64,000 bases of DNA, taken from NCBI GenBank assembly GCA_045539315.1, contig JAZQFC010000030.1, positions 1 through 64,000 of the forward strand, in the 5' to 3' direction. Numbering within the stretch: the stretch's first letter is position 1; every line of letters starts with the position of its first letter. The translations under genes were made by a program, and so were the position numbers. Below, in pieces: positions 8,318 to 17,846 of the stretch. This stretch comes from RUG11462 sp045539315 (GTDB taxonomy: Bacteria > Bacillota > Clostridia > Oscillospirales > Acutalibacteraceae). The notes below the pieces were generated by a model. The model was given only the letters and a program-made list of their open reading frames with translations. It searched no databases and was not told the origin of the DNA.

Positions 8318-10648
8318 TTAATAGTAAATTTCAAATGTGTCAGCGTCAAGCGTTTCAGAAATAAAGTTTTCACTTATTTTCTCGCCATTTGCAAAGACGC
8401 CTTTTTTATCGTCTGACTTAATAAAGTTCAAGAAATATTCTTTTCCTTTATATATTCTCTTAACAGAATATTTATCCCACTCATCAGGCACACAAGGCTC
8501 AATTAAAAGTCCATCAAACTGTGCTTTAATACCTAAAATCTCATCAAAACCACCGTGAATAAGCCAAGCAGGAGTAGCGGTAAACCAAGAGAATAAATTC
8601 ATACCAAATCTCTCGTTATTCACACCATAATGCACATTGCCTGTGCAGAAAGGCTCACTAGTTCTGCGAGAATCAGGGTTGTCAATATGATTAGGAATAA
8701 GACGCATAAACAAGTCATATGCTTCGTCGCACTTTTTAAGTTTTGTTTTAGCAAAAACTTCAAAAGAAGCGGCGTGCAAATAAACTGCAGAGTTAGCAAA
8801 TGTACCAGGCACTTGGCTACCGATTCTACCACAAGTTAAATCATTAACATAAGGTGGGTAGTTGAGAAGTGAACCATAAGGTGTTTGCAAATATGTAGCA
8901 ATAGCATATCTTATTTTTTCAATTCTTTTTTCATCATCTTCAATACCGGTGAAAATCGCCCAAGTGTTAGGGTTAAGGTAGATTTTTGCTTCAGAGCATT
9001 TTGATGAGCCAACAGGAAGCCCGTCAGACTTAAATCCGTAAACATACCATTTGCCGTCCCAAGCAACATCACGAACAATTTTTTTATACTCTGCGCTACG
9101 CTCGCGAAGAATTTTTGCTTTGTCAGCCTTGCCCCAAGCCTCATAAATATCAGCCATATGTTTTTGCGCCCAAAAAGCCTGCATAGTAGCCCAAGCAGAA
9201 GTAGCAGTACCATTTTGGTTAATACCTGTAAGGCCATCAAGCCAGTCACCATCATACATAAGCACAAGGCCGTTTTCGCCCCTGTGAGTATAAGGGTATT
9301 CAAGCATTCTCCACAAATGTTCTTCTACTGTGCCTTTCTCATCGCTCTTTAAGTAACCAACTTCTTTCTCAAGCACTGAAAAATCGCCGGTTTCTTTGAT
9401 ATATTGCGCAAAAGTACAGTGCGCCCAAAGTGGACAGTCAACAAAATGTTCGCGAAGAGAAATGCCACCATTTGAATCAAAACTTCTAATTCCGTGGCCA
9501 TCAGGGTAAACCCAATTAAGCGCTTCAATTGCTCTTTTTATTCCGTGTTCAGGAGTAATAAGCATAGCGCCCCAAGCGTCTTGCAAAACATCTCTATAAC
9601 CACCGTTATATTCAGCGCGGTTATAAATATAAGTCATAGCCACCTGATATTTAAGCCAAGTATTTAAAAATCTTTCTAAATTCTTATCAGGCAAATTACA
9701 GGTGTTATAAGAAAACTCTTTGTCAAAATAATCAATAGTTTTTTGATACTCTTTTTCTGCTGTTTTAGTATCAATTAACTTTTTAGCAGAGTTAGAAACT
9801 GCCGTTTTATCTTCATCAGCAGCAGATACAACCACTCTTGAAAGTTCTTCATTTGGTTGCAAATCAAATGTAGAATAAACATTTACAAAATTATATGTAT
9901 AATCTTTATATTCTGCAGGGTCGCGTTTAGCATTTACTCTTGTTTTTTCAGTTTTTACTTGTTTATATTTATTAGTACAATCATTAATAGCAAAAGCGCC
10001 ATAAAGATCATCAAACGGCGAATTAAGATTATGCGCTTCGGCGCAAAAACCATTATCAAAATCTGTTACCAAAACATCTTTGCATGGTTGTTGAGCGCCC
10101 CAACAAGAATTGTTATGGAACACCCAAGTCTGTCCTGCGTGAAGTGTTAATTTTCTGTCTATTTTACCTGTGTTTTTAAGGTTAATAAGCCAACATTCAC
10201 AGTTATCATCTCTAGGCACAAACACGCGAATGCTATATTTAACACCCATTTGTTCACCTGAAAATTCACTACAACCAGGGCGAACTTTACAAGTAACATA
10301 ATCATCGCCGAAAAGGTCAATAGCCTCGCCTGTAACTTCATCACGAAGAATAAGCACTCTTTTGCCATCAAGTTCACGAACAAGGTAAAGTTCAGAGTTA
10401 TAATATCTAGTAACTCTCACATTAAATCTGCCAAAAGCAGTAAAACCTTCGCCTTTGTTTGCACAAATAGCGCCAAATTTGTCATTAAATAAAACATTCA
10501 TCCATTGTCTTGGTGTATTAGAATCAGTAATTGTGTATTCTTTACCATCTTCTGAAAAATACCCAAACTTTTTAGTTAGATTATAATAATCATCAAAATC
10601 AGGGTAGAGTGAACGAACATCAATTGAATAAGTTCTTTCCTTTTTCAT
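8318..10648 (-). CDS. GH94-like glycoside phosphorylase
   Basis: This 776-aa cytoplasmic protein resembles the GH94 (formerly GH36) cellobiose/chitobiose phosphorylase group, which cleaves a beta-linked disaccharide with phosphate to give a sugar-1-phosphate. The N-terminal beta-sandwich has the family phrases FGYFSEDGKEYTIT and LRDEVTGEAIDLFG. The (alpha/alpha)6 barrel has YRDVLQDAWG near residue 354 and YDGDWLDGL near 467, the position of the general-acid aspartate. The usual motif is GDWND; here it reads GDWLD. There is no signal peptide, so the sugar must be imported. ATG 10648 follows a strong aaaggag site and its own promoter. The exact substrate cannot be read from the sequence. Confidence 0.78.
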   Translation of the reverse strand: MKKERTYSIDVRSLYPDFDDYYNLTKKFGYFSEDGKEYTITDSNTPRQWMNVLFNDKFGAICANKGEGFTAFGRFNVRVTRYYNSELYLVRELDGKRVLILRDEVTGEAIDLFGDDYVTCKVRPGCSEFSGEQMGVKYSIRVFVPRDDNCECWLINLKNTGKIDRKLTLHAGQTWVFHNNSCWGAQQPCKDVLVTDFDNGFCAEAHNLNSPFDDLYGAFAINDCTNKYKQVKTEKTRVNAKRDPAEYKDYTYNFVNVYSTFDLQPNEELSRVVVSAADEDKTAVSNSAKKLIDTKTAEKEYQKTIDYFDKEFSYNTCNLPDKNLERFLNTWLKYQVAMTYIYNRAEYNGGYRDVLQDAWGAMLITPEHGIKRAIEALNWVYPDGHGIRSFDSNGGISLREHFVDCPLWAHCTFAQYIKETGDFSVLEKEVGYLKSDEKGTVEEHLWRMLEYPYTHRGENGLVLMYDGDWLDGLTGINQNGTATSAWATMQAFWAQKHMADIYEAWGKADKAKILRERSAEYKKIVRDVAWDGKWYVYGFKSDGLPVGSSKCSEAKIYLNPNTWAIFTGIEDDEKRIEKIRYAIATYLQTPYGSLLNYPPYVNDLTCGRIGSQVPGTFANSAVYLHAASFEVFAKTKLKKCDEAYDLFMRLIPNHIDNPDSRRTSEPFCTGNVHYGVNNERFGMNLFSWFTATPAWLIHGGFDEILGIKAQFDGLLIEPCVPDEWDKYSVKRIYKGKEYFLNFIKSDDKKGVFANGEKISENFISETLDADTFEIYY

Positions 10649-10679
10649 AAATATTACTCCTTTTTTTCATACTACGCCT

Positions 10680-10708
10680 ATTATATATCATTCAAAATAA
10701 ATATTCAA
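10680..10708 (-). promoter_or_regulatory. Promoter of the GH94-like gene
   Basis: On the minus strand, -35 TTGAAT (10708-10703), a 17-bp spacer and -10 TATAAT (10685-10680) lie about 32 bp before the start codon. Confidence 0.6.
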
Positions 10709-10754
10709 CAAAAATTATTGTTTATATTGCAAACTTTATTTTTATTATTAACTA

Positions 10755-10783
10755 TTGAAAAAGTATTGGAAATATAGTAAAAT
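10755..10783 (+). promoter_or_regulatory. Promoter of the radical SAM pair
   Basis: -35 TTGAAA (10755-10760), a 17-bp spacer and -10 TAAAAT (10778-10783) lie about 40 bp before the ATG. The promoter diverges from the GH94-like gene promoter. Confidence 0.55.
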
Positions 10784-10821
10784 AATATAGATATATAAAA
10801 CTATAAAGGAATTTTTAGAAA

Positions 10822-12681
10822 ATGACAGAAAAACAACTTGATACTCTGTTAAAAGGCGTTCAAAAACCTGCTCGTTACACAGGTGGAGAATTAAACAGCG
10901 TTATTAAAGATAAATCGAAAGTAGATGTGCGTTTTGCATTCTGCTTTCCTGATACTTATGAAATAGGAATGTCGCACCTTGGCATGAAGATTCTTTATTC
11001 TTTAATGAATGAGATGGAGGGTGTCTGGTGCGAGAGAGCATTTGCGCCGCTTCCTGATATGGAAGAAAATATGAAAAGAGAAGGCGTTGGCGTATTTTGT
11101 CTTGAAAGTTTAGATGAGTTAAAAGAGTTTGATATTATCGGTTTTACCTTGCAGTATGAATTATGTTATACAACTATGCTTCATATGCTCAAAATTTCAA
11201 ACATTCCACTTTTAGCAAAGGAAAGACAAGGGCTTGAAAATATGGTGGTTGTAGGTGGTCCTTGTACTTGCAACTGTGAGCCTATTGCCGATTTTATTGA
11301 TGTAGCATTTTTAGGCGAAGGCGAAGAGGCTAACCCTGAATTTATAAAACTTTATCGTGAATATAAATTAAAGGGTAAATCAAAACAAGAATTTTTGCTC
11401 GCAGCCTCAAAAATAGAAGGTGTTTATATTCCATCTCTCTATGATGTTTTATATAACGAAGATGGCACTATAAAAGAGATAATCGCAAAAGATGGCGCGC
11501 CGCAAAGACCTAAAAAATCAATAGTCCATGACCTTGATAAAATGTATTACCCAAAAAACTTTGTTGTGCCTTATATCAACACAGTTTTTGATAGAGCAAC
11601 TGCCGAAGTTTTCCGTGGTTGTATTCGTGGTTGCAGATTTTGTCAAGCAGGAATGATGAGCCGTCCTGTAAGAGAAAAATCGCCTGAAATCGTATCGGCA
11701 CAGGCAAAATCTATTTGTGATACAACAGGTTATGATGAGTTGTCTCTCTGCTCATTGTCAACAAGTGATTATACAAGAATTGAAGACTTGCTTACTGACT
11801 TGTTAGACTGGACAGAAAAAGAAAAAATCAACATTTCTTTACCATCAATGAGAATTGATGCGTTTTCGCCTGAACTTTTAGAAAAAATCTCAAAGGTACG
11901 AAAATCTACTCTTACTTTTGCGCCTGAAGCAGGCTCACAAAGAATGAGAAATGTCATTAACAAGAATTTAGATGAAGAAGTTATTTTAAAATCTTGTTTA
12001 ACCGCTTTTGAAGGTGGTCATACAGCGGTAAAACTCTATTTTATGATGGGTTTGCCAACCGAAACTATTGAAGATATAAAAGCAATAGGCGACCTCTCGC
12101 AAAAAATAGTAGATTTATATTATGATATGCCTGTTAAACCAAAAGGAAAGCCTGTTGCAGTATCAGTTTCTCTTGCAACATTTGTGCCAAAACCACACAC
12201 ACCATTCCAATGGAGCGCGCAGGACGAATTAGCAACAGTTCGTGAAAAACAACAAGCATTAATTGAACATATTACATCAAGAAAAATTCAAGTTTCGTGG
12301 CACGAGAGCAAAACTTCGCTTTTAGAAGCGGTGCTTGCTCGAGGTGATAGAAAGTTAAACAAAGTGCTTTATGATTTAGCAATGGCAGACTGTAACTTGG
12401 ACGCTTGGGACGAGTATTTGAAATATGAAGAGTGGGAAAAAGCGTTTGAAAACAATAATCTTCAAATGTCGTTTTATGCTAATCGTCAAAGAGAATATGA
12501 TGAAATTCTACCTTGGGACCATATGGACTATGGTGTTTCAAAAGAGTTTTTAGTAAGAGAAATGGAAAAAGCAAATGCGGCTCAAACAACCGAAAACTGT
12601 CGTGATAAATGTGCAGGTTGTGGCGCAAATAAATTCTTGAAAAGGGGTGTAGAATGTGCGAAATGTAAGGTTAATTTATAA
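10822..12681 (+). CDS. B12-binding-domain radical SAM protein (TIGR03960 type)
   Basis: The 619-aa protein has an N-terminal cobalamin-binding-like domain (PDTYEIGMSHLGMKILY near residue 43) and a radical SAM core whose cluster motif is in RGCIRGCRFCQAG at about residues 264-276 (Cx3Cx2C). The C-terminus has a cysteine pattern (CRDKCAGCGANKF...CAKC) that may bind a metal. The family's reaction is not established. It normally sits with the DUF2344 protein encoded next, and the two overlap by 26 bp here. In many Clostridia the pair precedes a ribonuclease E/G gene and rplU-rpmA; here yicC follows instead. Confidence 0.82.
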   Translation: MTEKQLDTLLKGVQKPARYTGGELNSVIKDKSKVDVRFAFCFPDTYEIGMSHLGMKILYSLMNEMEGVWCERAFAPLPDMEENMKREGVGVFCLESLDELKEFDIIGFTLQYELCYTTMLHMLKISNIPLLAKERQGLENMVVVGGPCTCNCEPIADFIDVAFLGEGEEANPEFIKLYREYKLKGKSKQEFLLAASKIEGVYIPSLYDVLYNEDGTIKEIIAKDGAPQRPKKSIVHDLDKMYYPKNFVVPYINTVFDRATAEVFRGCIRGCRFCQAGMMSRPVREKSPEIVSAQAKSICDTTGYDELSLCSLSTSDYTRIEDLLTDLLDWTEKEKINISLPSMRIDAFSPELLEKISKVRKSTLTFAPEAGSQRMRNVINKNLDEEVILKSCLTAFEGGHTAVKLYFMMGLPTETIEDIKAIGDLSQKIVDLYYDMPVKPKGKPVAVSVSLATFVPKPHTPFQWSAQDELATVREKQQALIEHITSRKIQVSWHESKTSLLEAVLARGDRKLNKVLYDLAMADCNLDAWDEYLKYEEWEKAFENNNLQMSFYANRQREYDEILPWDHMDYGVSKEFLVREMEKANAAQTTENCRDKCAGCGANKFLKRGVECAKCKVNL

Positions 12682-13303
12682 AAAACAGGGCAGAGCAAGA
12701 TATATTTCGCATCTTGATATCAACCGTTTGTTTTCAAGAGTTTTAAAGCGTTCAGGTTTGCCAATTTGGTACACCGAAGGTTTTAACCCTCACATTTTTG
12801 TAACATTTGCGTTGCCACTATCTCTAGGGTATGTCAGTGAATATGACATTTGCGACTTTAGAATTACCGATGATAACATTTCAAATGAAAAGGTATTAGA
12901 AGTTTTAAAACAAGCGTTTGGCCATACAATTGAAGTTGTAAATGTAATTGAGCCGATAATGAAAGTTAAAGACTTAAACTATGCAGAGTTCAAAATCCAA
13001 ATCGAATGCGATAATGAGAATAAACAAAAATTAAAAGAATTTTTGTCAAGTGAACAAATAATAGTTGAAAAAACAACTAAACATAAAAAGCAACAAACCT
13101 TTGATGTAAAGCCTAAAATCAAAAGATATGAAATCACAGATACAGAGAATGGAATTTTGGTGTATATGCTTTTGCCAGGAGGAAGCCAAGAAAACATTAA
13201 CCCATCAATAATTTTTGAAAAAGCATGGGAGAATATAGATTTTGAAATAACAGGCGTTACAAGAGGCAAATTATATGATAAAAATATGCAGTTATTTCAT
13301 TGA
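12656..13303 (+). CDS. Radical-SAM-associated protein (DUF2344 / TIGR03936 type)
   Basis: The 215-aa protein starts at GTG 12656 inside the end of the radical SAM gene and begins with the recognisable family segment RLIYKKQGRARYISHLDINR, followed by GFNPHIFVTFALPLSLGY. In other genomes this domain is often fused to, or adjacent to, the TIGR03960 radical SAM protein. It is taken to be a partner in the same modification, but no reaction is assigned. The start is fixed by the overlap and by aaggggtg a few bases upstream. Confidence 0.8.
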   Translation: MRNVRLIYKKQGRARYISHLDINRLFSRVLKRSGLPIWYTEGFNPHIFVTFALPLSLGYVSEYDICDFRITDDNISNEKVLEVLKQAFGHTIEVVNVIEPIMKVKDLNYAEFKIQIECDNENKQKLKEFLSSEQIIVEKTTKHKKQQTFDVKPKIKRYEITDTENGILVYMLLPGGSQENINPSIIFEKAWENIDFEITGVTRGKLYDKNMQLFH

Positions 13304-13328
13304 CAAAAAGCGCTTATATATGATATAA
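13299..13328 (+). promoter_or_regulatory. Promoter for the yicC housekeeping cluster
   Basis: -35 TTGACA (13299-13304), 18-bp spacer and -10 TATAAT (13323-13328). Both hexamers are perfect. It overlaps the last codons of the preceding gene and is the best candidate for driving the long downstream cluster. Confidence 0.7.
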
Positions 13329-13364
13329 TAAACTTTAATAAATTAATAGAAAAGTGGTTACAGA

Positions 13365-14243
13365 ATGATTAAAAGTATGACCGGTTACGGCAGATGTAAT
13401 GAAACTGTCGGCAATATGGAAATTACCGCAGAAATCAAAGCCGTTAATCATCGCTATTTTGAATTTTCTTCAAGAGTACCTAGACAGTTTGGTTTTCTTG
13501 ATGAAAAGATAAAACAATATGTAAAAACACAGGTTAACCGTGGTAAGTGTGAAGTTTATATTTCAATTAATATGCTTGAGAATGACGCAATTTCGGTTGA
13601 AGTTAATAAACCACTTGCTCGTGCTTATGTAGATGCTTTAAATGAAATTGCAAATGAGTATGATTTGCAAAGTGAATTTAAGTCAATACATATTGCTCGT
13701 TTTCCTGAAGTGCTTTCGGTTCACAAAGAAGAGCAGGATGAAGATGAAATCTTTTCGGCAGTAAAATCAGTTCTTGAAAAAGCAGTTGAAGCGTTTATCA
13801 ATATGCGTGAAATCGAAGGCGCAAAATTAAAAGCAGATGTTATTTCAAGATGTGATTTGATTTTAAAATATGTTGATGTTATCGAGTCTAAATCGTCAGA
13901 GTCAGTAAAAGCATATCGCGAAAGATTAGAAGAGCGTATGAAAGAACTTTTGGGCGATGTTAAGGTTGATGAACAACGCTTACTTACAGAAACCGCTATC
14001 TTTGCTGATAAAATTGCAGTTGATGAAGAAACTGTAAGATTAAGAAGTCATATCGACCAACTTAAAGGAATGCTTGAAGAAAGTGAGCCTGTAGGCAGAA
14101 AGATAGACTTTTTAGTTCAAGAAATGAACAGAGAAGCAAATACAACAGGTTCTAAATGCGCAGATATTGAGATAACCAAAATTGTTGTTGAAATTAAATC
14201 TGAAATAGAAAAAATCAGAGAGCAAATTCAAAATATTGAATAG
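13365..14243 (+). CDS. yicC: YicC/YloC family endoribonuclease
   Basis: This 292-aa protein (the usual length) begins with the signature MIKSMTGYGR and contains EIKAVNHRYFE and the C-terminal DFLVQEMNREANTTGSK block. Members of the family are metal-dependent endoribonucleases implicated in RNA turnover. It heads the classic Firmicutes order yicC, remA, gmk, rpoZ, priA, def, fmt, which supports the call. ATG 13365 lies just after a strong promoter. Confidence 0.9.
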   Translation: MIKSMTGYGRCNETVGNMEITAEIKAVNHRYFEFSSRVPRQFGFLDEKIKQYVKTQVNRGKCEVYISINMLENDAISVEVNKPLARAYVDALNEIANEYDLQSEFKSIHIARFPEVLSVHKEEQDEDEIFSAVKSVLEKAVEAFINMREIEGAKLKADVISRCDLILKYVDVIESKSSESVKAYRERLEERMKELLGDVKVDEQRLLTETAIFADKIAVDEETVRLRSHIDQLKGMLEESEPVGRKIDFLVQEMNREANTTGSKCADIEITKIVVEIKSEIEKIREQIQNIE

Positions 14244-14254
14244 AGTGAAACTGT

Positions 14255-14497
14255 ATGAAACTTATAAATATTGGTTTTTCAAACCTAATAAATTCTGATA
14301 AAATAATAGCAGTTTTGTCGCCTGATTCTGCTCCTGCAAAAAGAATAGTAGCAGATGCGAAAAAAGAAAAAAGGCTTATTGATGCAACACAAGGGCGCAA
14401 AACAGAGTCGGTTATTATAACAGATTCAGACCACATTGTTTTAAGTTATTTAAATAATGACGAAATATATTCAAGGCAAATGCAAACAAAGGAGTAA
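14255..14497 (+). CDS. remA: RemA-like regulator (DUF370)
   Basis: This 80-aa protein matches the RemA/YlzA family of small DNA-binding proteins: KLINIGFSNLINSDKIIAVL near the N-terminus, then the conserved AKKEKRLIDATQGRKTESVI region. In Bacillus subtilis RemA activates biofilm-matrix and osmoprotection genes, and it is encoded in the same place between yicC and gmk. The role here is inferred from family and position. Confidence 0.88.
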   Translation: MKLINIGFSNLINSDKIIAVLSPDSAPAKRIVADAKKEKRLIDATQGRKTESVIITDSDHIVLSYLNNDEIYSRQMQTKE

Positions 14498-14501
14498 TAC
14501 A

Positions 14502-15128
14502 GTGAAGGGTAAACTTTTTATTTTTTCAGGTCCTTCTGGTATCGGTAAAGATACAGTTTTAAAAGAAGTTGTTAATTCTTCTGATGATATAAAACTTTCT
14601 ATTTCATCAATAACAAGGGATATGCGTGTTGGTGAAGTAGAGGGCGAAAAGTATCATTTCATATCAAAGCAAGAGTTTGAAGAAATGCTAAATAATGATG
14701 AACTTCTTGAGTATAATGAGTATGTCGGCAATTATTACGGCACTCCAAAAGCACCTGTTTTAAAATGGCTTAATGAAGGATACAATGTCATTTTAGAAAT
14801 AGATGTAAACGGTGCGTTTAAAGTAAAAGAAAAAATGCCAGAAGCTATAATGGTGTTTATGCTTCCAACTTCTTTTGATGTGCTTCGTCATAGACTTCAA
14901 AAGCGTGGCACAGAGAGTGAAGAAGTTATTACTAAAAGGTTAAAACAAGCGGCTAAAGAAATTTCTTTAGCGCCAAAGTATGACTACTTGTTTTTTAACG
15001 ATGAGTTAGAAAAAGCAGTTAATGATTTTAAGTCAATTATAAGAGCAGGTAATAGCGCTCTTTTAAAAGAAAATATGAAAGAAAGTATAGAAAAGGTGAT
15101 TGAAGATGCTAAATCCATCAATTGGTAA
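14502..15128 (+). CDS. gmk: Guanylate kinase
   Basis: This enzyme phosphorylates GMP to GDP. The 208-aa product has the P-loop FSGPSGIGKDT near its start, the GMP-binding SITRDMRVGEVEGEKYHF segment and the YGTPKAPV loop. The GTG at 14502 is preferred because aaaggag lies eight bases upstream and gives the normal N-terminus KGKLFIFSG; the longer in-frame start at 14457 would add 15 unrelated residues overlapping remA. It overlaps rpoZ by 23 bp. Confidence 0.93.
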   Translation: MKGKLFIFSGPSGIGKDTVLKEVVNSSDDIKLSISSITRDMRVGEVEGEKYHFISKQEFEEMLNNDELLEYNEYVGNYYGTPKAPVLKWLNEGYNVILEIDVNGAFKVKEKMPEAIMVFMLPTSFDVLRHRLQKRGTESEEVITKRLKQAAKEISLAPKYDYLFFNDELEKAVNDFKSIIRAGNSALLKENMKESIEKVIEDAKSINW

Positions 15129-15279
15129 ACTTATTAATAATTACGAAAGCAGATATCAGTTGGTAACTGATATTGCAAAATTAGCGAGACACATTTCGGA
15201 AAAAGCAGACGAAAAAGGCGAAAAATTAACTGAAAAACCGGTTAATACTGCTATGAACGAAATCGCAGATAGAATTTAG
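15106..15279 (+). CDS. rpoZ: RNA polymerase omega subunit
   Basis: This short 57-aa frame begins at ATG 15106 inside the end of gmk and reads MLNPSIGKLINNYESRYQL, then VTDIAKLARHI and NTAMNEIADRI. These match the omega pattern of a conserved start, a central alpha-helical R-x-Y-x-LV motif and an (A)xxEI near the end. The position between gmk and priA is the usual one in Firmicutes (coaBC, often next, is absent). Omega helps assemble and stabilise RNA polymerase. Confidence 0.88.
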   Translation: MLNPSIGKLINNYESRYQLVTDIAKLARHISEKADEKGEKLTEKPVNTAMNEIADRI

Positions 15280-15321
15280 GAGTATAGGTTTATCCTATTT
15301 ACCCCCGAAATCAATTATCTT

Positions 15322-15353
15322 AAAAGTCGGGGCGTTTTGTCCTGACTTTTTAT
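15322..15353 (+). terminator. Hairpin with T-run between rpoZ and priA
   Basis: aaagtcgggg(c) pairs with (g)tcctgacttt, including two G-U pairs, and a T-run follows. It looks like a partial terminator inside the cluster, so priA may be partly uncoupled from gmk-rpoZ. Confidence 0.55.
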
Positions 15354-15374
15354 GTTTTGAAAGGAGTGGAAAGA

Positions 15375-17837
15375 ATGAAAAGCGATGTTGTAGCATCAGT
15401 TTATGTTGAAAAAACCAATATATATTTTGATAAATCATTTTCATATTCCATTCCTGAAGAGTGGCTTGAGAAGGTGTTTGTCGGTCAGCGTGTTTTAGTG
15501 CCTTTTGGCAGAGGAAATCGTAAAAGGCAAGGCATTATTAAAGGCTTTATTTCAAAATCACAAGTAGATGTTAATAAAATCAAACCTATTTTTGAATTGG
15601 TTGATGAAGAGCCTGTAATAACTGAAGAAATGATGCAGTTGGCATCATTTATGGCCGATAGATATTTTTGCACATTTTTCGAAAGTTTGAAACCGCTTTT
15701 ACCGCTCGGCATTAATGTTAAAGTGGTAAAATCATTTGTGCTCAAAAAGGCTTATGAAAAAATTGATTTTAGTGTGCTCACAGATGATGAAAAAATCATA
15801 GTCGAAACTTTAAATAATGCGAAAAATAGTGTAAAGATTAATAAACTGTTTGAGATTTTAGGGGTAAATAATGAAAAAGTTTTTGATAATTTATTATCCC
15901 TTGGCATTATTGAAACAGTTGAAAATGCAGTCAGAAGAGTAGGCGATGCTTCTGTTAAAATGGTTAAATTGCCTGATGATTTTGAGTTAGATGACTTGGT
16001 TAGATATACTGTCAAACAAAAGTCAGTAGCGCAGTTTTTGCTTGACTGTGAAACTGCATCTGTAAAAGAGGTTACATATTTTACAGGTGTTTCTGCGGCA
16101 ACTGTAAATGCAATGATAAAGCAAGGCAAATTAGTTGAATTTGAGCGAGAAGTTTTGCGTTCGCCTTATGAAATTTGCGAGCAAGGTGAAATGAGCGAAA
16201 TTCATCTTTCAAATGAGCAACAAATTGCCTTTGATAATATAAAACAAGATATGCAAAATGCTAAAGGTGGCAAAACAGGGCTACTTTTTGGCGTTACAGG
16301 GTCTGGTAAAACTCAAGTATTTTTAAAAGCAATTGATGAGTGTATTAACAATGGTAAAAATGCTATTGTAATGGTACCTGAAATTGCGCTTACTCCGCAA
16401 ACTATGAGTATTTTTTCTCGTAGATACGGCAAAAAGATAGCGATTTTCCATTCTGCAATGAGCCTTGGCGCTAGAACTGATGAGTGGAAACGCGTAAAAA
16501 AAGGCGAAGCAAGAATTGCAATTGGTACTCGTTCTGCTGTCTTTGCGCCAATGCAAAATATCGGTCTTATTATTATGGACGAGGAGCAAGAGCATACTTA
16601 TAAATCTGAAAGTTCGCCTCGTTTTCACGCTCGTGATGTTGCAAGAAAAAGAAGTCAGTATCATAATTGTTTGTTCCTTATGGCTTCTGCAACACCGTCT
16701 GTTGAAACATATTCACTTGCAAAATCAGGATTTTTCTCGCTTTATACTTTGAAAAATCGTTTTGGCAATGTAACACTTCCAAAAGTTAAAACCGCTAATA
16801 TGAAAGAGCAGTACAAACGCGGCAATTTTGGTATTTTCAGCGATACTTTGTGTGAAAGTTTGCGTGAAACTTTAGATAATAAAAAACAAGCCATAATTCT
16901 GCTTAATCGCAGAGGGTATCAAGTGGTTGTTTCTTGTACTAATTGTGGCGAGGTGCGTCAATGTCCTAATTGCAGTATTTCTATGACATATCATACTGCA
17001 AATAATAGAATGATGTGCCATTATTGTGGCTATTCAGAAGAATATACCGATAAATGTAAAGTCTGTGGCGAGAGCAATGTGCGTCTTTCGGGTTTTGGCA
17101 CTCAAAAAGCGCAAGAAGAGTTGGCATCAATTTTCCCTAATATGAGAATACTTCGTATGGATGCCGATACCACTATGACTCGTAATTCTCACGAAACTAA
17201 TCTAAATGCGTTTAAAGATGGTCAGTATGATGTTATGATAGGCACACAAATGGTTGCAAAAGGGCTTGATTTTCCAAATGTAACGCTCGTAGGCGTACTA
17301 AATGCCGACCAACTTTTGTATGGCAATGATTTTCGTGGATATGAGAAAACATTTTCGCTACTTACACAGGTTATCGGTCGTTCAGGTAGAAGCGAAGAGG
17401 GAACAGCGGTTATTCAAACCATCTCGCCTGATAATGAGATAATAACTTTGTCAGCGCAACAAGATTATGAGCAATTTTATGAAACTGAAATCTTGCAAAG
17501 AAAAATCTTGAAATACCCGCCTTATTGTGATTTGTGTGTTATAGGTTTTACAGGCGTTTCAAGAGATAATACAGTAGAAGTTGCAAATATGTTTTTTGAT
17601 GCTCTTAAAAGAAAAATTGAAACTGATTACAATGATTTAAAGGTAATTATTCTAGGCCCATCGCCTTGCAATATACCTAAAATCAGTAATAAATACAGAT
17701 ATAGATTAATAATAAAATGCAAAAATAATAAGAGATTCAGAGAATTAATTTTAAAATTATTGGTTGATATAAATACAAGCGCAAAATATAAGTATGTATC
17801 GCTTTTTGCAGACATCAACCCTGAAAATATAATTTGA
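15375..17837 (+). CDS. priA: Primosomal protein N' (replication restart helicase PriA)
   Basis: PriA recognises stalled forks and reloads the replicative helicase. The 820-aa product has a 3'BD-like N-terminal region (YSIPEEWLEKVFVGQRVLVPFG), helicase motif I GVTGSGKTQ near residue 306, the Walker B/DEAH-like DEEQEHTYKSE, and the insertion with paired zinc-binding cysteines (CTNCGEVRQCPNC ... CHYCGY ... CKVCGE). Motif V-VI appears as IGTQMVAKGLDFPNV and QVIGRSGRSEEG. ATG 15375 is preferred to the upstream TTG because of aaaggagtgg 6-15 bases before it. Confidence 0.93.
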   Translation: MKSDVVASVYVEKTNIYFDKSFSYSIPEEWLEKVFVGQRVLVPFGRGNRKRQGIIKGFISKSQVDVNKIKPIFELVDEEPVITEEMMQLASFMADRYFCTFFESLKPLLPLGINVKVVKSFVLKKAYEKIDFSVLTDDEKIIVETLNNAKNSVKINKLFEILGVNNEKVFDNLLSLGIIETVENAVRRVGDASVKMVKLPDDFELDDLVRYTVKQKSVAQFLLDCETASVKEVTYFTGVSAATVNAMIKQGKLVEFEREVLRSPYEICEQGEMSEIHLSNEQQIAFDNIKQDMQNAKGGKTGLLFGVTGSGKTQVFLKAIDECINNGKNAIVMVPEIALTPQTMSIFSRRYGKKIAIFHSAMSLGARTDEWKRVKKGEARIAIGTRSAVFAPMQNIGLIIMDEEQEHTYKSESSPRFHARDVARKRSQYHNCLFLMASATPSVETYSLAKSGFFSLYTLKNRFGNVTLPKVKTANMKEQYKRGNFGIFSDTLCESLRETLDNKKQAIILLNRRGYQVVVSCTNCGEVRQCPNCSISMTYHTANNRMMCHYCGYSEEYTDKCKVCGESNVRLSGFGTQKAQEELASIFPNMRILRMDADTTMTRNSHETNLNAFKDGQYDVMIGTQMVAKGLDFPNVTLVGVLNADQLLYGNDFRGYEKTFSLLTQVIGRSGRSEEGTAVIQTISPDNEIITLSAQQDYEQFYETEILQRKILKYPPYCDLCVIGFTGVSRDNTVEVANMFFDALKRKIETDYNDLKVIILGPSPCNIPKISNKYRYRLIIKCKNNKRFRELILKLLVDINTSAKYKYVSLFADINPENII

Positions 17838-17846
17838 GGTGTAAAA

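Noticed and set aside
12656..13365. Ribonuclease E/G and rplU-rpmA expected after the radical SAM pair
   Set aside because: No such frames are present; the next gene is yicC behind its own promoter. The absence was noted but is a normal variation of gene order.
14457..14501. Longer N-terminus for guanylate kinase
   Set aside because: It overlaps remA, lacks a ribosome site, and adds residues before the conserved start. GTG 14502 has aaaggag at correct distance.
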